Positions 1 to 7,539 of a stretch of 64,000 nucleotides of DNA are shown in pieces. Location of the stretch: positions 248,001 to 312,000 of the forward strand of contig NZ_CP051651.1 in the NCBI RefSeq assembly GCF_012848175.1, in the 5' to 3' direction. The notes beneath the pieces are model-generated. The model saw only the letters and a list, made by a program, of their open reading frames with translations. It did no database searches and was not told where the DNA came from. Position 1 is the first letter of the stretch; each line of letters begins with the position of its first letter. The DNA is from Xanthomonas campestris pv. badrii (GTDB lineage Bacteria > Pseudomonadota > Gammaproteobacteria > Xanthomonadales > Xanthomonadaceae). Both the position numbers and the translations under genes were made by a program.

Positions 1-188
1 TGGAACCGCCGCCGACAGCTGCGCCGGTTGCGGACGATGCCTTGGCCTTGCGGATGCGGATACGGATAAAGAGTCGTCCCTGAAAATCCACACCATTCCA
101 GTCACAGTAAGGCGTTACCGGCCGCGCAGGCGTGCCGGAACTACCAGTTTTCGCTACGCTGTGGGCTGATTTCCTGCAATTTCCGTCC
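1..188. other. Left edge, no supported gene
   Basis: I see no convincing gene before the IS1478-like start at 189. A GTG at 132 could extend that transposase by 19 residues. The minus strand of about 1-110 reads as an Arg/Lys-rich peptide but has no start, stop or family I recognise. Confidence 0.5.
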
Positions 189-569
189 ATGCGTACACGC
201 CGCCCTGCTGCCGAAGACACCCCCGCCGAGGAGTTGTTTCGTTCGCGCCTGGAGAACCAGATCGATCTGCGCCATCCGCTGGCGCAGTTGAGTCAACGGA
301 TGCCGTGGGCCGCGTTGGAGCAGGCGCTTTGCTCGCACTTGCCGGCCACGCCCGCCGGAGGTGGGCGTCCGGCCTTGCCGGTGCGCTTGATGACCGGTTT
401 GCTGTACCTCAAGCACGCCTATGACCTGTCCGACGAAGCGGTGTGCGAGCGCTGGCTGGAGAATCCGTACTGGCAGTTCTTCACCGGTGAGGTGGTGTTC
501 CAGACGCGTCTGCCATGCGATGCCAGTTCGCTGACGCGCTGGCGTCAGCGCCTGGGCGAAGCTGGGATG
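189..569 (+). pseudogene. IS1478-like (IS5 family) transposase, 5' fragment
   Basis: This is the N-terminal part of a DDE transposase. It begins MRTRRPAAED and includes the conserved stretch around WLENPYWQFFTGE and the SSLTRWRQRLGE segment that precede the catalytic core in IS1478-like IS5-family proteins. Similarity stops after Gly-Glu-Ala-Gly-Met near 569, and the frame then runs into unrelated sequence, so only about 127 of roughly 400-plus residues remain and no catalytic DDE triad is present. It cannot be active. The break lies about 12 bases before the repeat GGGTCAGGTT that belongs to the next nested element. Confidence 0.85.
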
Positions 570-590
570 TGCAAAGAACGGGGTCAGGTT

Positions 591-1292
591 CTTAGGTATC
601 CCCACGTTTTTAAAGCACCAGCGTCATCTGCGCGCGCACTGCGTCAGGCAATGTGCGCAAGCGTTCCAGCCAGCGTGAGACAGGCTCCATCGGCCAGCGC
701 CTGACCAGCGCCTCGCGGCCGATGCGTAGTGTCGAGTAGAGCTTGCGTGTGCTGCTGCGTGGCGATAGCCACTGGGCGATACCGGTGGCTTCGCAGCCCA
801 GTCCTGCCAGCCAGCTGGCAAAGGTGGCCAGCGTGTTGAGCAACAACAGGATCTGCAGCCGCTCGCCTCGACGGGTCAGGCTGTCTTCCATCGCGTGGCC
901 GTAGCGATGCGACTTCAGATCCCGAAATGCCAGCTCGATCTGCATCCGTCGTGCATACAGGTTGATCAATTGCTTCGCGCTGGGTGCGTGTAACTGCGGG
1001 GAGGCAACGATCAGCCATGGCTCGCGCTCACGCGCTGCTGCTTTCAAACTCGATGAGGCGCGCGAAACCTTGGCCGGTGAGCGTCGATTGCGTTGCTGCC
1101 GTCCCTGCGGTGTCTTGGCGTAGAGCACCAGGCGGCAATCGAGCGGATCGCTGCGATTGGCCTGCATCGGTGGCAATTCGTGTGCACGGTTGGACGCCAG
1201 CGCATGCAGGCGTCGGCTATCGATCCATTGCGTTGCATCATCGGGAACGTCTTGCGGTTTGACCTGGGTGAGACCGCGCAGGGGATACCTCA
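591..1292 (-). mobile_element. Internally deleted IS4-family element with TSD
   Basis: About 702 bp bounded by the inverted repeat AGGTATCCCC (594-603) and GGGGATACCT (1281-1290). It is flanked by the direct repeat GGGTCAGGTT at 581-590 and 1293-1302, a 10-bp target duplication that suits the IS4 family. Inside is only the 3' half of the transposase gene, so the right terminal repeat is joined directly to mid-gene sequence. The inserted target is the left end of the RAYT element that follows. Boundaries are read directly; the deletion scenario is inference. Confidence 0.75.
610..1280 (-). pseudogene. IS4-family transposase, C-terminal half
   Basis: The frame is open from the right terminal repeat to the stop at 610-612 and encodes about 220 residues of an IS4-type DDE transposase. 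The diagnostic Y-(2)-R-(3)-E-(6)-K signature is intact (YARRMQIELAFRDLK), so the catalytic Glu is present. The N-terminal part with the two catalytic Asp residues is missing. Reading upstream of 1176 stays coherent (KPQDVPDDATQWIDSRRL), which shows the gene was cut at the element end and not frameshifted. It could only act if complemented in trans. The stop codon lies about 20 bp inside the left terminus. Confidence 0.85.
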
Positions 1293-1293
1293 G

Positions 1294-2121
1294 GGTCAGG
1301 TTAACTTATCAGTTGGGGGTGTTCGGTTTGCGTGGCCGATGAGCTGGCCTGACGCCTGCAAAGCGGTTGGTCTTGGCTTCGACCATTGCGCGGAAGGTGT
1401 CGTGGCCCAGGGCTCGCTGCTGCTGCAGATGAAGACGAATGCTGGTAAGCAGTTCGTCGGAGAGGGCTTCATCGAGCAGAGCACGGTAGGCGTTGGATCG
1501 CTCGATCGGGTCGCTGCCAAGCGCAAGCCAACAGGGATGTGGTGTCAGTGCGGAGTGCTTGCGCTGGCCTAGGTTGGCTGGGCAGCTGGACCAACGATAC
1601 GCTGCCGGGTTGTCTGTCAGGCGAGCACGCACCGGATTGAGCTCAATGTAGCGATAGCAGCGAAGGACGTAGTCCGCACTGTCCACAAGACACGCTTTAT
1701 ACCGCCCCTCCCATAGCGTACCAGTGCGCCCGTGGCGGCCATTCAACAATGCGACGTAGTTTCGTCCAAGCCGCTGCATCAATTGTCCGATCCGTCCCGC
1801 ATCAGGTGGCGCGACTAGCAAGTGCACATGGTTGTCCATCAATACGAACGCATGCAGCTGACAGCCTGTGGCGTGCAGGGCCTCATGCAGCAGGTGCAGA
1901 TAGCGCAATCGATCGCCATCATCCAGAAAGCAGGGCAACCGGTTGTTCCCGCGCTGCACGATGTGCTGCGGGATGCCCGGAAGGTCGATACGCGGAAGGT
2001 CGATACGCGGAAGTCTGGCCACCTGGCAAGACTCGAAGCAAGGCATTGGTGTTGATAGCGAGGACACCCTCCCGAAGCGTGAGGCCGCAGCCCGGAATTT
2101 GCATAGCAAGTTAACCTGACC
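1294..2121. mobile_element. RAYT element bounded by 14-bp inverted repeats
   Basis: The sequence GGTCAGGTTAACTT at 1294-1307 recurs as a perfect inverted copy at 2108-2121, enclosing the RAYT gene. This suggests the ends of a mobile or REP-like unit. The left end carries the IS4 target duplication, so the RAYT unit is older than the IS4 insertion. No flanking target duplication was recognised for the unit itself. Confidence 0.6.
1309..2046 (-). CDS. REP-associated tyrosine transposase (RAYT)
   Basis: A 245-residue Y1_Tnp/HUH single-strand transposase of the kind that processes REP palindromes. The family core LPGIPQHIVQRGNN is followed by the metal-binding HUH motif His73-Val-His75 and the likely nucleophile Tyr97 in GRNYVAL, then the C-terminal LWEGRYKA and YIELNPVRA blocks. 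Start choice is uncertain: ATG at 2046, or GTG at 2022, which would give the MARLPR-like beginning usual for homologues. A 15-bp tandem duplication (1981-1995 and 1996-2010) repeats five codons (RIDLP) just before the core. The gene looks intact and may be functional. Confidence 0.85.
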   Translation of the reverse strand: MPCFESCQVARLPRIDLPRIDLPGIPQHIVQRGNNRLPCFLDDGDRLRYLHLLHEALHATGCQLHAFVLMDNHVHLLVAPPDAGRIGQLMQRLGRNYVALLNGRHGRTGTLWEGRYKACLVDSADYVLRCYRYIELNPVRARLTDNPAAYRWSSCPANLGQRKHSALTPHPCWLALGSDPIERSNAYRALLDEALSDELLTSIRLHLQQQRALGHDTFRAMVEAKTNRFAGVRPAHRPRKPNTPN

Positions 2122-2196
2122 GCTGCTAGCGGTGTATAAATAAGCAGGGCCATAGACGCGCGGCTTGCTAGTCTTGCTTAACGTGAAGGGATGCAC

Positions 2197-2835
2197 ATGC
2201 AACGATATGGGCAACTACTGCTATGGGTTCTGGCCTGCTTAGGCATCTTGGTGCTAACAGGTTGCCAGGCACAGACAACCCAGACGCAGGACGTGGCAAC
2301 GCGCGTTGCGGCGGATGGACAGGTTCCCATCGTACGACCGCTGCAGTTGGCGGCGATGACCAGTCCAATGGTGGTCGAATTCAACGTGCAGCCTCCTGGC
2401 AAGAGCGCGACTGGCACACTGTTCCTGGGTATCCGCGTCGGTGACGAGGATGCTCTAAAGTCACTTGAAGCTGCTCAAGCGCTCCGCAGATCCGGCCTGC
2501 ACGCTGAGCTTGTTCTGAAACGGCTTGAACCAAGCGGCGCAATCAACACGCCATTGGTGCGCGTTGAATCGCAGGCAGGCGTTCCCGCTCGGACCGTCGC
2601 CGTGAGTGCAGACGGGCGTGTTCCAGGCGTCTGGCTGGACGAGGTGGATGGCTCGTCCCTTCAATCTGCGGGTCTGGAATATCCAGAGCGTCGCTATACG
2701 CAGCTCGCCTTCGCATGGGCGCAAGGAATTCAGCCTGGCAGGTATCAGCTGAGGATCAGGCTGCTTGGCCAGCCGCCGCAGTTGGCATCGATCGAATCCG
2801 AGTTGCTGGTCGCTTACCGGCACAAATCAAAGTAG
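2197..2835 (+). CDS. Lipoprotein, probable immunity protein of an X-T4SS effector
   Basis: A 212-residue lipoprotein. A hydrophobic leader ends in the lipobox LTGC with Cys23, so it should be anchored in a membrane facing the periplasm. The ATG at 2197 is preferred to 2191 because GAAGGG sits six bases before it. No enzymatic motif is visible; the rest looks like a beta-rich soluble domain. It ends nine bases before the XVIPCD-tailed effector gene, and this lipoprotein-then-effector order is the rule for X-T4SS immunity/effector pairs in Xanthomonas. Its role in blocking the neighbouring toxin is inferred from position and lipidation, not from a recognised family. Confidence 0.75.
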   Translation: MQRYGQLLLWVLACLGILVLTGCQAQTTQTQDVATRVAADGQVPIVRPLQLAAMTSPMVVEFNVQPPGKSATGTLFLGIRVGDEDALKSLEAAQALRRSGLHAELVLKRLEPSGAINTPLVRVESQAGVPARTVAVSADGRVPGVWLDEVDGSSLQSAGLEYPERRYTQLAFAWAQGIQPGRYQLRIRLLGQPPQLASIESELLVAYRHKSK

Positions 2836-2844
2836 GAACACCTC

Positions 2845-3783
2845 ATGGACGATAAATACGCTGTCACCCTCTACGTTGCCGCGCCGGGGACACCGCTTCT
2901 TGACGGTGGAACATCAGCGGCAGGGCACATGTATTACACAGTCACGCACGGGAAGGAACAAACCAGCTTCGGGTTTGCGCCCATCGAGCACGGCGTGCTG
3001 TCAGGGCCTGGAAAGGTCTACAACGATGACGCCGATCAATACCAAAAGCCTTTCTATCAAAGCACGATGGAGATCAGCAAGGATCAATACGAAAAATTAA
3101 TGGAGTTTGGTGCAAAGCCCGGCGAACACGGCTTCAATACGCAGTATCACGGCGCAATGAACAGTTGCATCGATTACACGTGGGGCGCTGTCAACTACGC
3201 CGGCCTGCATCGTACCGACCTGAAGTTTATACAGGACAAGGACTTCGAGGGTGGCCTGAAACCGCTCAGCAACGTTGAGTACATCCGTAGTATCAAAGAC
3301 CCTGTTCCCGGCAGCGAATTGAACACTGAGCAATACAACCCGATGCCGGAGCGGACACTCCTGCAGCGCGTGATCAGTGATGCGCAGTTGCCAGACAAGG
3401 ACCGTGAGATGCTCAACACGATTCGGGAACAGGTTGCAGGCATCGATCAGCAACATGGCAGGGCCTACGATGCCACTAGCGAGAAGATTTCCGTTAGTTT
3501 GCTGGCAACCGCGAAGGAGGGTGGACTGAGCCGCGTAGACCACGTGGTCCTCGGAAACGCTCCCGGCGATGGAGCCGGCCAGCGCCTATTTGTTGTGCAA
3601 GGCGAGTTGGAAAACCCTGCTCACATCAGAGCATCGATAAAAGCCGAAGAGGCAGCAAAAACACCTGTCGAGCAGTCATTCGCAAAGGTCGAGCAAATCT
3701 CTAACACCCAACAAGAACGTGCGTTGGCAGCACAGCAGGAACCCCCACTTGAGCAAAGTCGGGCGCCGATGCAGATGGGTTGA
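2845..3783 (+). CDS. X-T4SS antibacterial effector with XVIPCD tail
   Basis: A 312-residue two-domain protein. The C-terminal part (about 170-312) is an XVIPCD, the signal recognised by the VirD4 coupling protein of the Xanthomonadales killing T4SS. It has the blocks GRAYDATSEK, GLSRVDHVVL, LFVVQGEL and NPAHIRASIK and a Gln-rich end, matching the tail of the effector at 8647-10470. The N-terminal part (1-160) contains Gly-His28-Met-Tyr-Tyr and later Ser-Cys108-Ile-Asp-Tyr-Thr-Trp. A His-then-Cys order resembles permuted NlpC/P60 (papain-like) hydrolases, so a peptidoglycan peptidase/amidase is a reasonable guess, not a proven call. The upstream lipoprotein supports a periplasmic target. Confidence 0.8.
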   Translation: MDDKYAVTLYVAAPGTPLLDGGTSAAGHMYYTVTHGKEQTSFGFAPIEHGVLSGPGKVYNDDADQYQKPFYQSTMEISKDQYEKLMEFGAKPGEHGFNTQYHGAMNSCIDYTWGAVNYAGLHRTDLKFIQDKDFEGGLKPLSNVEYIRSIKDPVPGSELNTEQYNPMPERTLLQRVISDAQLPDKDREMLNTIREQVAGIDQQHGRAYDATSEKISVSLLATAKEGGLSRVDHVVLGNAPGDGAGQRLFVVQGELENPAHIRASIKAEEAAKTPVEQSFAKVEQISNTQQERALAAQQEPPLEQSRAPMQMG

Positions 3784-3961
3784 CCGCCGTTGGTTTGGCT
3801 GGGAAAGGGAGCCGGTTGGTGAGGGAATGGCTGGGTCAAGGTGCTTAGCCGATAAGTCAGCTTGACGCCGGCGAAGCAGCAGGTCCTTGCTTTGAGTATC
3901 AGGAAGAAGACGTCGTGGTTGCGCTGCTTCCATGGATAATTTCGAGTTACGAGGCTGGACT

Positions 3962-4264
3962 ATGGGGCGCGTTGTCAAGGCAGTGTTGGTTTTGGGGCTT
4001 GTGCTTGTGGCCGCCCCTACGGGTTGGGGTTCTTTATTCGCTACCAACTGCCACAGTGACGGCTGCCTGGGTGTTCTGGTGCTATGGGCGGTAGGGTTAC
4101 TTCTCGCGCTGTTAATGGTGCTTGGGTTGATTACTCGCGGCTTAGTAATCCGTTGGAAAAGTGGCAAGTTCCCTCAACAAACATGGCAATTGTGTGGGGT
4201 CGCATTGGCTTTTTGGGGCGGGATCGTAGCTTTGGGATACTTCTTCGCCACCACGCGGTCCTAG
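3962..4264 (+). CDS. Small membrane protein, unknown
   Basis: A 100-residue hydrophobic protein with about three transmembrane segments (roughly 5-25, 38-60 and 78-95) and a short basic loop (RWKSGK). I chose the ATG at 3962 because GAGG lies seven bases upstream; an ATG at 3932 in the same frame would add ten residues. Two Cys residues flank a possible periplasmic loop (NCHSDGC). It stands alone after the effector gene with about 180 bp between, so no operon link is certain. I do not recognise a family. Confidence 0.6.
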   Translation: MGRVVKAVLVLGLVLVAAPTGWGSLFATNCHSDGCLGVLVLWAVGLLLALLMVLGLITRGLVIRWKSGKFPQQTWQLCGVALAFWGGIVALGYFFATTRS

Positions 4265-4600
4265 GCCGGCAGGAGCGGTACACATGACATGAGCGATCTC
4301 GCAGAAGCCTTTCTATCACCCGACCAAAACTAGTCGCCGCTTCGTAAGTAGGTCGCTTAAAGTGCTGTTACCTGCTGGATAAAATTTTGTGTAATGTCTC
4401 AATTGCTCCGGTGACATGAGAATGCGCTCTCGGCAATAGCTTGAATTCAAGAAGTAGCAATGATGCTGTTATGCGGGGTCGAGTTAACCAGCTGCTTCTC
4501 ATAGAAAAAAGCACCTGGTCTTTAATATTTTGCTGAAAAGTTCGGTGAATAGAGTCTGCTGCGGACGTCGAAGCTCGCGTGGTATGCGTTCTACTAGGAT
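4265..4600. other. A+T-richer intergenic stretch
   Basis: No gene. The stretch is visibly richer in A and T than the surroundings and contains a perfect 12-bp palindrome CTTGAATTCAAG at 4440-4451. It separates convergent genes, so it may hold terminators, but I see no clear stem followed by a T-run. Confidence 0.4.
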
Positions 4601-4975
4601 CTATCCGGCGCAGTTGGTGATTGAGGTATGACAGGCGACTACGGGTCTGCTGGGATCTGTTAGGCCTGCACGCAGAGCTTGAGTATCCTTGACCGCTTTC
4701 TCCTTGGCTTTTGCATAGGTTTCTCTAGCTTCGGAAACCAAGACGTCGAGGCGCGCCCGCTCGGTGTCTAGCTCCGTTGTATCGATACCCATTGAGGCAA
4801 CCTTTTGCGAAGTCATATCCAGTGAACGCTTGGTCGCGATGAGCGCGTAGAGCATGCCTTCCGCGGAATCAGCTAGTGCTTGGATGGCCGCGATCTGCGC
4901 GAGCACTTCGTGTCGTTTCCTGTCGACCAGGTTGCCGAGCACTAGAGCTGGATCATAGGGTGTTGTAGATGGCAC
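4601..4975 (-). CDS. Small coiled-coil protein, unknown
   Basis: A 124-residue soluble protein that is largely helical, with heptad-like runs through about residues 15-110 (rich in Ala, Glu, Lys, Leu), so a coiled coil is likely. It starts with GTG; AGGAG eight bases upstream supports this start. It is the last gene of a three-gene minus-strand set, 41 bp after the membrane protein gene. There is no signal peptide and I recognise no family. Function is unknown; partnership with the two upstream genes is inferred only from order and spacing. Confidence 0.6.
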   Translation of the reverse strand: MPSTTPYDPALVLGNLVDRKRHEVLAQIAAIQALADSAEGMLYALIATKRSLDMTSQKVASMGIDTTELDTERARLDVLVSEARETYAKAKEKAVKDTQALRAGLTDPSRPVVACHTSITNCAG

Positions 4976-5016
4976 GGTGAAGGCTCCTGATGGTTAAGGT
5001 GTCTATGTGTCCGAGA

Positions 5017-5679
5017 TTAGCTTTCTTCTACTAACGCAGCACTGGAGCCGGTTTCACAAGCAGTCAGGTCATTTGTAGCGTGGGGCGACCTGAGGGAATC
5101 ATTGATGCGTTTGATCCAAATCTCGCCGGCATCGGCTGCCTTTTTCTCTGCATCGCAGCGCCACAAGCTAATGAACGCACCAATCCCACACAGTGCTGCA
5201 GCAGTTGCGTAGATCCATTGCGAGAGCCCGTTAACGAGGGTCGCGACATAGGTTGCCACCATTGCCAGGCAGGCAAGCAGGAAATAGCGCGCCAAGGACC
5301 AGCGGTGATTCAACCATCTGCGATATGCGTGCTTGTGCCGCGTGTGAGCCCAGCTAACCGTTTGGGTATCTGAGTCGTACTGGTAGAACTCCCAGATCTC
5401 CGAAAGGTCCATCAGTGCCTGGCTGCAGTGTGGGTGGCTCAGGGCGGTGCGGATGACATGAGCAGGTAGCGGTTGTCCATAGAGATGGCGAACGGTGACC
5501 TCAAGCCAGAGATCGTCATCTGCGCGCTTGGGGTCCCAGTGCTCAAGGAATTCCCGTCGATGTTGACTTCGCCTGCCATGAAGATCGAACAGGCCGCGCG
5601 TTGCATAAATGATGAGCGCGAACAACACGATTGGAATGAGTAGGCCAGGGCCACCGGCCGCGATCATATCCTTGAACAT
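5017..5679 (-). CDS. Membrane protein, unknown
   Basis: A 220-residue protein with an N-terminal transmembrane segment (about 11-28), a cytoplasmic-looking middle domain rich in His, Trp and Arg (30-125), and two further membrane segments (131-149 and 154-173), then a polar tail. GAGG eight bases before the ATG supports the start. It lies about 100 bp downstream of the NERD-like gene and just before the coiled-coil gene, all on the minus strand. No known family is recognised. The layout suggests a membrane anchor with an internal domain between helix 1 and the hairpin. Confidence 0.6.
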   Translation of the reverse strand: MFKDMIAAGGPGLLIPIVLFALIIYATRGLFDLHGRRSQHRREFLEHWDPKRADDDLWLEVTVRHLYGQPLPAHVIRTALSHPHCSQALMDLSEIWEFYQYDSDTQTVSWAHTRHKHAYRRWLNHRWSLARYFLLACLAMVATYVATLVNGLSQWIYATAAALCGIGAFISLWRCDAEKKAADAGEIWIKRINDSLRSPHATNDLTACETGSSAALVEES

Positions 5680-5776
5680 TCACCCGTCCTCAATGAGCGT
5701 GAAGACCACGATAGTCGGCGGAAGTGCGGACGCAAGATCGGAAGCTGACGTCACGTCTGCAGATGCCGATTCGCGT

Positions 5777-6340
5777 TCAGTTCGTGACCGGAAGGGCCGC
5801 GATCCTGGAAACACCGGGCAGTCGCTGTGTATAGAGCTTGGCCATGTCATCGGGGTTGACCACATGTGCAAAGTGCTCAAGGCCGATGGTCAGGAAATCA
5901 CCATGGCGGCCATCGCGCTTGATTCCCACTTCAACGGCCTTGAGCGCGCTGATCCAATACCAGGAAACGTTGTCATTGTCCTCGCCTCTGTAGGCGTACC
6001 AGAGCGGGATACGGAACATGCGCTCGAACGCGACGGCTTTCAGCAGCTCTTTCTGCAGGCTTAGCGTGAAGCAGGGCGAGCCATCCCATTCCTTCAAGTC
6101 GAAGTTTTTGGCATCTACGGCAATCAGTCCGATGGAGTCGAGCAGGACCATGAAATCCGGTCGCTTGATCTCACCGGTGAAGAGTGGGGCGAAGCTTTCC
6201 CTTGCCTGGCAGACCGCAACGTAAGACAGGCCAGAGTCGCCAAGCCACTTGCAGAGATCCGTCTCCCCGATATCGCCTTTCTCCTTGATTGCCTCCTTGG
6301 TACCTACGATGGATTCCGAAATTCTTCGCAAGATTGACAT
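5777..6340 (-). CDS. NERD/PD-(D/E)XK nuclease-like protein
   Basis: A 187-residue protein with the pattern of a NERD-like restriction-fold domain: a GE-containing helix (Gly-Glu27 in IGETDLCKWL), then Arg-Pro-Asp62-Phe, and a beta strand ending in Val-Asp76-Ala-Lys78. These give an E...D...DxK set as in PD-(D/E)XK nucleases. AAGGAA precedes the ATG at about seven bases. It is first of the three-gene minus-strand set. Nuclease activity is an inference from the motif; many NERD proteins are uncharacterised. The second half (90-187) has no motif I recognise. Confidence 0.6.
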   Translation of the reverse strand: MSILRRISESIVGTKEAIKEKGDIGETDLCKWLGDSGLSYVAVCQARESFAPLFTGEIKRPDFMVLLDSIGLIAVDAKNFDLKEWDGSPCFTLSLQKELLKAVAFERMFRIPLWYAYRGEDNDNVSWYWISALKAVEVGIKRDGRHGDFLTIGLEHFAHVVNPDDMAKLYTQRLPGVSRIAALPVTN

Positions 6341-6531
6341 GTCGTTCCTTCAAGTGGAGCGGAGCGCGGTATACCGAAAGCAGCAAACCATTGCATCGGT
6401 CGCAGTGCACAACTCCTTGAGAACGGATCTCCGGTTTTGCGATACGGATCACTGGCTGGGCGGTCGATGCCAAGCATTTGCGGCGGGCTTGCCCTATGGG
6501 CGCGGAGTCAGGCAAAGGCTTTATGTGGCTA

Positions 6532-6562
6532 TTGACACGCCCCACCTTGCACTTGCAATCTA
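6532..6562 (+). promoter_or_regulatory. Candidate promoter of the SymE leader
   Basis: A consensus -35 TTGACA lies at 6532-6537; AATCTA-like sequence about 18-19 bases later is a weak -10. It would start a transcript near 6570, just before the terminator at 6598-6627. The spacing is a little long, so this is tentative. Confidence 0.35.
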
Positions 6563-6597
6563 AGTTCAAGGAGCGTCGAAACTCCTCACAGAGCGGT

Positions 6598-6627
6598 ACC
6601 CACCTCCGTCAAACCGGTGGGTTTTTT
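6598..6627 (+). terminator. Intrinsic terminator upstream of the SymE operon
   Basis: The stem ACCCACC/GGTGGGT (6598-6604 with 6616-6622) is followed by a run of six T. It lies between the candidate promoter and the toxin genes, so it may end a short RNA or attenuate read-through into the operon. Confidence 0.65.
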
Positions 6628-6793
6628 GTGCCTGCATCCCGCAGGTACAAGCCGACGCAATGCCTGCGTCGGGAGGGCGGCTAATACAACACCCGCAAGG
6701 GGAATACGCCCGCCGGCTCTGTGCGGTTTCGAACCTCCCGACATCCCGTCGCCATTGGCGGCGGTTCTTGGGTTGTTCCAGGAGGGCGTTGCC
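6628..6793 (+). ncRNA. Structured leader, possible antisense/C4-like RNA
   Basis: This non-coding leader precedes the two-gene SymE operon. GTCGGGAGG at 6668-6676 is exactly complementary to CCTCCCGAC at 6734-6742, enclosing smaller hairpins (for example the Cys-free stem around CCGCAAGGGG). The last part, 6731-6796, recurs in diverged form at 10524-10593. Layout of short terminated RNA, self-complementary leader and toxin-like genes recalls phage C4/IsrK-type riboregulation; that comparison is inference and no database family was checked. Confidence 0.4.
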
Positions 6794-7060
6794 ATGTCTA
6801 TCGCACCATCCATGCCGGCATTTGTGCCGGTTGATCTGTTGCCAACCTTCGCTCACCGCCTGCGGTGGGATGTGCATGAGGTGCTGCGCCGGCTCGCCGC
6901 ACGCGCAGCTCTTAAGCAGGTGAGCGAGCATCTCGCGCATCCGCTGAGTTGGCAGCCCGCTGTGTTGCCGCACACCTTGCGCCGCCGGTTCGTACGCAAG
7001 GCCGTGGCGTTGCAGCAGCGCGTTGCCGCATCCACCAACCACCACCCGGAGGCGCCATGA
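6794..7060 (+). CDS. Small basic protein upstream of SymE-like gene
   Basis: An 88-residue protein starting MSIAPSMPAF, with AGGAGGGCG upstream as a fair ribosome site. It is basic and helical, with an Arg-rich C-terminal half, no signal peptide and no family I can name. Its stop overlaps the start of the SymE-like gene by four bases (ATGA at 7057-7060), so the two are translationally coupled. It could be a leader-controlled protein, an accessory factor or an Icd/Ash-like phage protein; I cannot choose among these. Confidence 0.55.
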   Translation: MSIAPSMPAFVPVDLLPTFAHRLRWDVHEVLRRLAARAALKQVSEHLAHPLSWQPAVLPHTLRRRFVRKAVALQQRVAASTNHHPEAP

Positions 7061-7473
7061 CACGCCGCCGCCCACCCACGGCATCTGCCAGCGCACGGCC
7101 CACCCGCACGCATGCGCGCCCCACGCCGCCCAAGCGGGTGCAGTGGGTCGTTGTGGAACCCGACCGCACCAAGCTGCCACCGATGCTGCCGCCCGACCCG
7201 GACGCCTCCCCGCAAGGCCCCGGCACGCTACGCGCACCCCGCCGCGCCCGCCGCCCGCGCCAATGCACCGTCAGCTACACCCATTACCCCGGCGCCCACG
7301 ACCACGCCGGCGACCAGCACGTGCCCCACGTCCGCCTCAGCGGCCTATGGCTGGAACAACTGGGCTTTGCCATCGGCACCAAGCTGCGCATCACCGCCAG
7401 CGAAGGGCAGTTGTTGATGGAGGTGCTGCCGCCGGTGGAGGTGCCGGCCGCATCCCGCAGAGCGCGACGGTAG
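7057..7473 (+). CDS. SymE-family type I toxin-like protein
   Basis: A 138-residue protein. Its C-terminal part (about 91-127) has the SymE/AbrB-like swapped-hairpin pattern: HVRLSGLWLEQLGF followed by GTKLRITASEGQLLMEV. SymE proteins are SOS-linked toxins that act on RNA or nucleoids and are normally held down by an antisense RNA. The N-terminal 90 residues are Pro/Arg-rich and look disordered, longer than in E. coli SymE. It overlaps the preceding 88-residue gene by four bases. The structured leader upstream is a plausible place for RNA control. Confidence 0.8.
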   Translation: MTRRRPPTASASARPTRTHARPTPPKRVQWVVVEPDRTKLPPMLPPDPDASPQGPGTLRAPRRARRPRQCTVSYTHYPGAHDHAGDQHVPHVRLSGLWLEQLGFAIGTKLRITASEGQLLMEVLPPVEVPAASRRARR

Positions 7474-7539
7474 CTGGAACGAAGTCGCAGTGGCAGTATC
7501 GTGGTTCAACAGGCCAAGCGTCCCGACCAAGGGCGCTCC

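Noticed and set aside
6566..7237. Minus-strand open frames across the SymE locus
   Set aside because: They overlap the SymE-type operon and have the composition expected from the complementary strand.
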